Assembly (NCBI RefSeq): GCF_900113005.1 | Contig: NZ_FONW01000001.1 | Coordinates: 186,001 to 250,000 of the forward strand | DNA length: 64,000 nucleotides | Source: Sunxiuqinia elliptica | GTDB lineage: Bacteria; Bacteroidota; Bacteroidia; Bacteroidales; Prolixibacteraceae | Reading direction: 5' to 3' | Shown here: positions 60,856 through 64,000 of the stretch, piece by piece | Numbering within the stretch: the stretch's first letter is position 1 | How the letters are laid out: every line of letters begins with the position of its first letter | Made by a program: the position numbers and the translations under genes | The notes under the pieces: generated by a model | Databases searched by the model: none | The model's input: only the letters and a program-made list of their open reading frames with translations | What the model was told of the DNA's origin: nothing

Positions 60856-61554
60856 ATGAAAAACATCTTCTTGGTGGCTTTAATGTTCGTGAGTACCATC
60901 GCTTTTGGACAAAAAAAGATCAACAAACTCAGCAAACAAGAAAAGAAAGATGGCTGGGAATTACTTTTCAACGGACGTAACTTCGATGGGTGGCGCGCGT
61001 TTAAAGGAGATAAAATCAGTGGTTGGAAAGTAATCGACGGCGTTTTGAATAACTCTGGCGTTGGAAGCGACCATGGAGGCGACATTATAACAACAAAAAA
61101 ATACCAAGACTTTGAACTATATGTGGAGTGGAAAATAACAGCTGAAAGCAACAGCGGGATCTTTTTCCACGCCGATGAAGACAAAGGGAAAGCCATTTAC
61201 GAGACAGCACCTGAATACCAGCTTTTAGATGATAAAGGATGGCCAACCGAGTTTGCTGATCATCAGTATTCAGGTGCCAACTACGCCATGCACGTGCCAC
61301 AAAATGCCAAGGTTAAACCACTCGACAAGTGGAATACAACCAAAATTGTTGTAAAAGGCTCTCACGTTCAACACTATTTGAATGGTAAACTCGTTGTAGA
61401 ATATGAATTGTGGAGCGACGACTGGAAAGCACGTAAAGCAAAAGGCAAATGGAAAAACTACCCCAATTATGGGATGTCAAAAACAGGGTACATTGGCCTA
61501 CAGGATTACGGAGGTCTGACCCAGTTCAGAAATATTAAAATTAAAGAATTATAG
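60856..61554 (+). CDS. DUF1080-family exported protein (putative glycoside hydrolase-like)
   Basis: This 232-residue exported protein has signal MKNIFLVALMFVSTIAFGQ and the DUF1080 fold: DGWELLFNGRNFDGWRAFKGD, SGWKVIDGVLNNSG, DIITTKKYQDFELYVEWKIT, SNSGIFFHADED, NTTKIVVKGSHVQHYLNGKLVVEYE and GYIGLQDYGGLTQFRNIKIKEL. The fold is a concanavalin-like jelly roll, and characterised relatives act as 3-keto-disaccharide hydrolases. It lies 3 bp before the PHP phosphatase gene, so they share a transcript, though no functional link is obvious. Confidence 0.93.
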   Translation: MKNIFLVALMFVSTIAFGQKKINKLSKQEKKDGWELLFNGRNFDGWRAFKGDKISGWKVIDGVLNNSGVGSDHGGDIITTKKYQDFELYVEWKITAESNSGIFFHADEDKGKAIYETAPEYQLLDDKGWPTEFADHQYSGANYAMHVPQNAKVKPLDKWNTTKIVVKGSHVQHYLNGKLVVEYELWSDDWKARKAKGKWKNYPNYGMSKTGYIGLQDYGGLTQFRNIKIKEL

Positions 61555-61557
61555 ATC

Positions 61558-62340
61558 ATGCTAGGATTGGTAGACTACCACATGCACAGCATTCTCTCGG
61601 ATGGCAAACAGACCTACGAAGAAATGATAAAAAAGGCCATTGAAATTGGTCTTGAGGAAGTTGGATTTAGTGATCATGTTTGCTTAAAAACAGTCGAATG
61701 GGCAGTCTCTCCAATCGATATTCCGGTAATGACTGAACAAATCCTGGAACTTCGGGAAAAATTCCAGGATCAAATTACCGTCCGCTACGGTATTGAAATG
61801 GACTATTTCCCCGGAAAAGAAAAAGAAATTCAGGAGATCATCAGCCAATTACCCTTAGATTATGTCATTGGGTCAGTTCATTTTATTGGTGACTGGAACT
61901 TCGATACCGATAAGTCACTTTATGGGAAGTGGTCCAATGACGAATTATACCACATGTACTACGAGCTTATCCAGCAAGCTGTAAAATCCGGCTTGTTCGA
62001 CACGATTGGTCACCTTGATATCATCAAGAAATTTAGAGTTTATCCCGAAAATGACCAGTCACAACTCATTGAAGACACCTTGAAAGTCATTAAACAAAAC
62101 GGACTGGTTGTTGAACTCAACACCGGAGGACTCGATCGACCATGTGCTGAACTCACGCCTAGCCCGGAGATTGTTGAGCAATGTTACTTTCACCATATAC
62201 CGATGACTATTTCGTCCGACGCCCACAGTACAGCCCAATTGGCACGCCACTACGAAACAGCCCTCAACCTGATGAAAAAAATTGGTTTTGAAGAGATTGT
62301 TACTTTTGAAAACCGAACCCGTAAAATGACTCACATCTAA
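61558..62340 (+). CDS. PHP-family phosphatase, histidinol-phosphatase-like (HisK/HisJ type)
   Basis: This 260-residue cytoplasmic metal-dependent phosphoesterase has the PHP metal-site motifs: VDYHMHSILSDG (HxH), EVGFSDHV, YGIEMDYFPGKE, YVIGSVHFIGDW, DTIGHLDIIKKF and ISSDAHS. Overall it resembles the PHP-type histidinol-phosphatases that make L-histidinol. No other his gene is adjacent, so histidine synthesis is possible but not proven; another phosphoester substrate would fit equally. It is directly co-transcribed with the DUF1080 gene. Confidence 0.88.
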   Translation: MLGLVDYHMHSILSDGKQTYEEMIKKAIEIGLEEVGFSDHVCLKTVEWAVSPIDIPVMTEQILELREKFQDQITVRYGIEMDYFPGKEKEIQEIISQLPLDYVIGSVHFIGDWNFDTDKSLYGKWSNDELYHMYYELIQQAVKSGLFDTIGHLDIIKKFRVYPENDQSQLIEDTLKVIKQNGLVVELNTGGLDRPCAELTPSPEIVEQCYFHHIPMTISSDAHSTAQLARHYETALNLMKKIGFEEIVTFENRTRKMTHI

Positions 62341-62424
62341 ACCAAAATAATCCAAATGCTTAATAACAACTTAAGCCTCTAAGCGCAATAACTATTTATT
62401 GAAGGCAATAAGTCACAGAAGTTG

Positions 62425-62432
62425 TATATTTG
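62425..62432 (+). promoter_or_regulatory. -7 box of dxs
   Basis: TATATTTG matches TAnnTTTG, 17 bp before the ATG at 62450. A TATTG about 23 nt upstream is only a weak -33. Confidence 0.45.
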
Positions 62433-62449
62433 AGCCCTAATTTTTTTTC

Positions 62450-64000
62450 ATGGACGAATCTGTGGGAAGCATATTGAAAAGCATTAACAGTCCGGCGGAC
62501 TTAAGACAGTTACCTACTGAGCAACTGACAGCATTGTGTGATGAACTACGACAGTTTATCATTGATGAGGTATCCTCCAATCCTGGTCACCTGGGTGCCA
62601 GCTTGGGAGTAGTTGAGTTAACCGTAGCCTTGCACTATGTGTACAATACTCCTTACGATCAATTAATCTGGGATGTTGGGCACCAGGCTTACGGGCACAA
62701 AATTTTGACTGGAAGAAGAGATCAATTCCACACCAACCGGAAATATGAAGGAATTAGTGGTTTTCCAAAACCTTCGGAAAGCGAATACGATGCCTTTGGT
62801 GTTGGACATGCCAGCACCTCGATTTCGGCTGCACTGGGCATGGCTCTGGCAACATCGATAAAGAAAGAAGATGATCGAAAAGTTGTAGCAGTTATAGGTG
62901 ATGGCTCCATGACCGGTGGAATGGCCTTTGAAGGATTAAACAATGCAGCTTCCAGCAACTCCGATGTGTTAATCATCCTGAATGACAACAACATGGCCAT
63001 CGACCCAAACGTTGGAGGTGTAAGTAACTACCTGCTAAATATTTCCAAGTCAAAGCCTTACAATAAACTCAAAAATGAAGTTTGGGAAGCTTTGGGCAAA
63101 CTCAATGGTTTTGGGCCTAAAGCGCGTCGTTTGGTTCAAAAGACTGAAGGAGCATTAAAATCGTACCTGCTTAAAGAATCGAATCTATTCGAGAGCTTGG
63201 GAATTCGCTATTTCGGACCGATTGATGGTCACGATGTCGAATATTTATCCAAAGTTTTACGAGACTTGAGAAATATTAAAGGGCCAAAGCTTCTTCATAT
63301 TATCACCAAGAAAGGAAAAGGCTTTAAAGTGGCCGAATTGAACCAAACGGTTTACCACGCCCCTGGAAAGTTTGATAAGAATACCGGTGAAATTATTGGT
63401 TGCGAGTGCGACTTAAATAAACCGCCTAAGTTTCAAAATGTATTTGGCAACACCATTGTTGAGCTTGCTGAGCAAAACCCCAAAATTGTAGGGGTTACCC
63501 CTGCCATGCCTACTGGAAGTTCGCTCAATATTATGATGGAAAAAATGCCGGATCGAGCTTTTGATGTAGGCATTGCAGAACCACATGCAGTAACTTTTTC
63601 TGCAGGCATGGCCATTCAAGGCTTGGTTCCTTATTGCAACATCTACTCGACGTTCATGCAACGGGCTTACGATCAAATCATTCATGATGTCGCCATTCAA
63701 AAACTAAACGTCATATTCTGTCTCGACCGCGGAGGCTTGGTTGGCGCCGATGGAGCCACTCACCATGGCGTTTTCGATCTGGCTTATATGCGCAACATCC
63801 CAAACATGATTGTATCAGCCCCGATGGATGAAATCGAACTGCGCAACCTCATGTTTACAGCACAACAAGATAACATGGGACCTTTCTCTATTCGCTACCC
63901 ACGAGGCTGTGGCTGCAAGGTCGAATGGCGACAGCCATTTGAACAAATACCTATTGGCAAAGGACGACAAATTAGCGAAGGAAAAGACCTAGCCATCCTG
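62450..64000 (+). CDS. dxs: 1-deoxy-D-xylulose-5-phosphate synthase (5' part)
   Basis: DXS condenses pyruvate and glyceraldehyde-3-phosphate with thiamine diphosphate, the first step of the MEP isoprenoid pathway; ispD is also in this window. The frame is open from the ATG at 62450 to the right edge (517 codons, no stop), so about 100-120 residues are missing. It shows [55 protein letters not shown], the ThDP motif [17 protein letters not shown]...LNDN, the DXS active-site [10 protein letters not shown], and the pyrimidine-domain [16 protein letters not shown] and [20 protein letters not shown]. Confidence 0.97.
   Translation, partial: MDESVGSILKSINSPADLRQLPTEQLTALCDELRQFIIDEVSSNPGHLGASLGVVELTVALHYVYNTPYDQLIWDVGHQAYGHKILTGRRDQFHTNRKYEGISGFPKPSESEYDAFGVGHASTSISAALGMALATSIKKEDDRKVVAVIGDGSMTGGMAFEGLNNAASSNSDVLIILNDNNMAIDPNVGGVSNYLLNISKSKPYNKLKNEVWEALGKLNGFGPKARRLVQKTEGALKSYLLKESNLFESLGIRYFGPIDGHDVEYLSKVLRDLRNIKGPKLLHIITKKGKGFKVAELNQTVYHAPGKFDKNTGEIIGCECDLNKPPKFQNVFGNTIVELAEQNPKIVGVTPAMPTGSSLNIMMEKMPDRAFDVGIAEPHAVTFSAGMAIQGLVPYCNIYSTFMQRAYDQIIHDVAIQKLNVIFCLDRGGLVGADGATHHGVFDLAYMRNIPNMIVSAPMDEIELRNLMFTAQQDNMGPFSIRYPRGCGCKVEWRQPFEQIPIGKGRQISEGKDLAIL

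Overview
The window is chromosomal DNA of a Bacteroidota bacterium, most likely from the order Marinilabiliales/Bacteroidales (Prolixibacteraceae-like; inferred from gene content, no search was run). The evidence is TonB-dependent receptors with carboxypeptidase-regulatory-like N-termini, a type IX secretion C-terminal domain, families typical of the phylum (DUF4252, DUF4270, DUF3108, DUF5020, PspC-domain proteins), few Shine-Dalgarno sequences, and -7 boxes of the form TAnnTTTG with upstream TTTG-like boxes. Gene density is high. I see no rRNA, tRNA, CRISPR array, insertion sequence or prophage.

Layout. 1-2019: 3' end of an NtrC-type sigma-54 activator and its histidine kinase. 2016-5448 (minus): an envelope-stress-like operon reading 157-aa repeat protein, PadR regulator, large PspC protein, DUF4252 protein, small PspC protein. 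5449-6285: long AT-rich spacer. 6286-14666: a lone TonB receptor, a secreted T9SS-tagged endonuclease I and a GH2 beta-galactosidase lipoprotein. 14868-16779: nadA and an unknown gene. 16772-19724 (minus): a CPBP protease, then an operon of ECF sigma factor, small membrane protein and second DUF4252 protein. 19818-24344 (minus): panC-panD-rfaE2-like-radA-gntP. 24499-31596 (plus): GT5-domain protein, DUF4270 lipoprotein, glmS, Ig-like lipoprotein, DUF3108 protein and a small unknown. 32065-34990: His-rich membrane protein and a TonB receptor with a CxxC in its plug, probably metal-related. 35082-38693: coiled-coil protein, exported Gfo/Idh/MocA oxidoreductase, multi-pass membrane protein. 38761-43337 (minus): aldo/keto reductase, methyltransferase, TauE/SafE permease, WxxGxW protein, DUF1232 protein, dusB. 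43531-50132 (minus): a TetR-TolC-adaptor-RND efflux operon. 50354-54702: ispD, DUF2461 protein, acyl-CoA ligase and Tat-exported aldo/keto reductase. 55064-57061: DUF5020 outer-membrane protein and NCS2 purine permease. 57139-64000: glycyl-tRNA synthetase, DUF4834-like protein, pyrH, frr, DUF1080 protein, PHP phosphatase and the start of dxs.

The most interesting theme is a possible envelope-stress network. Two minus-strand operons about 13 kb apart each carry a DUF4252 protein, and each has the same 10-mer (GTTACAAGTT on the plus strand) upstream of its first gene. In one it lies in a tandem palindrome just before an ECF sigma gene. In the other it forms the -35 of a good ECF-type promoter (TGTAAC-N16-CGTC) before a protein with three W-M-T/S-D/S-D repeats. 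Other observations are a promoter whose spacer lies inside a perfect inverted repeat (35017-35053), an inverted repeat over the -33 box of the efflux operon (50163-50192), a possible three-way-junction RNA after nadA (15870-15956), and a dispersed leader-like repeat with an orphan copy after frr (60511-60575).
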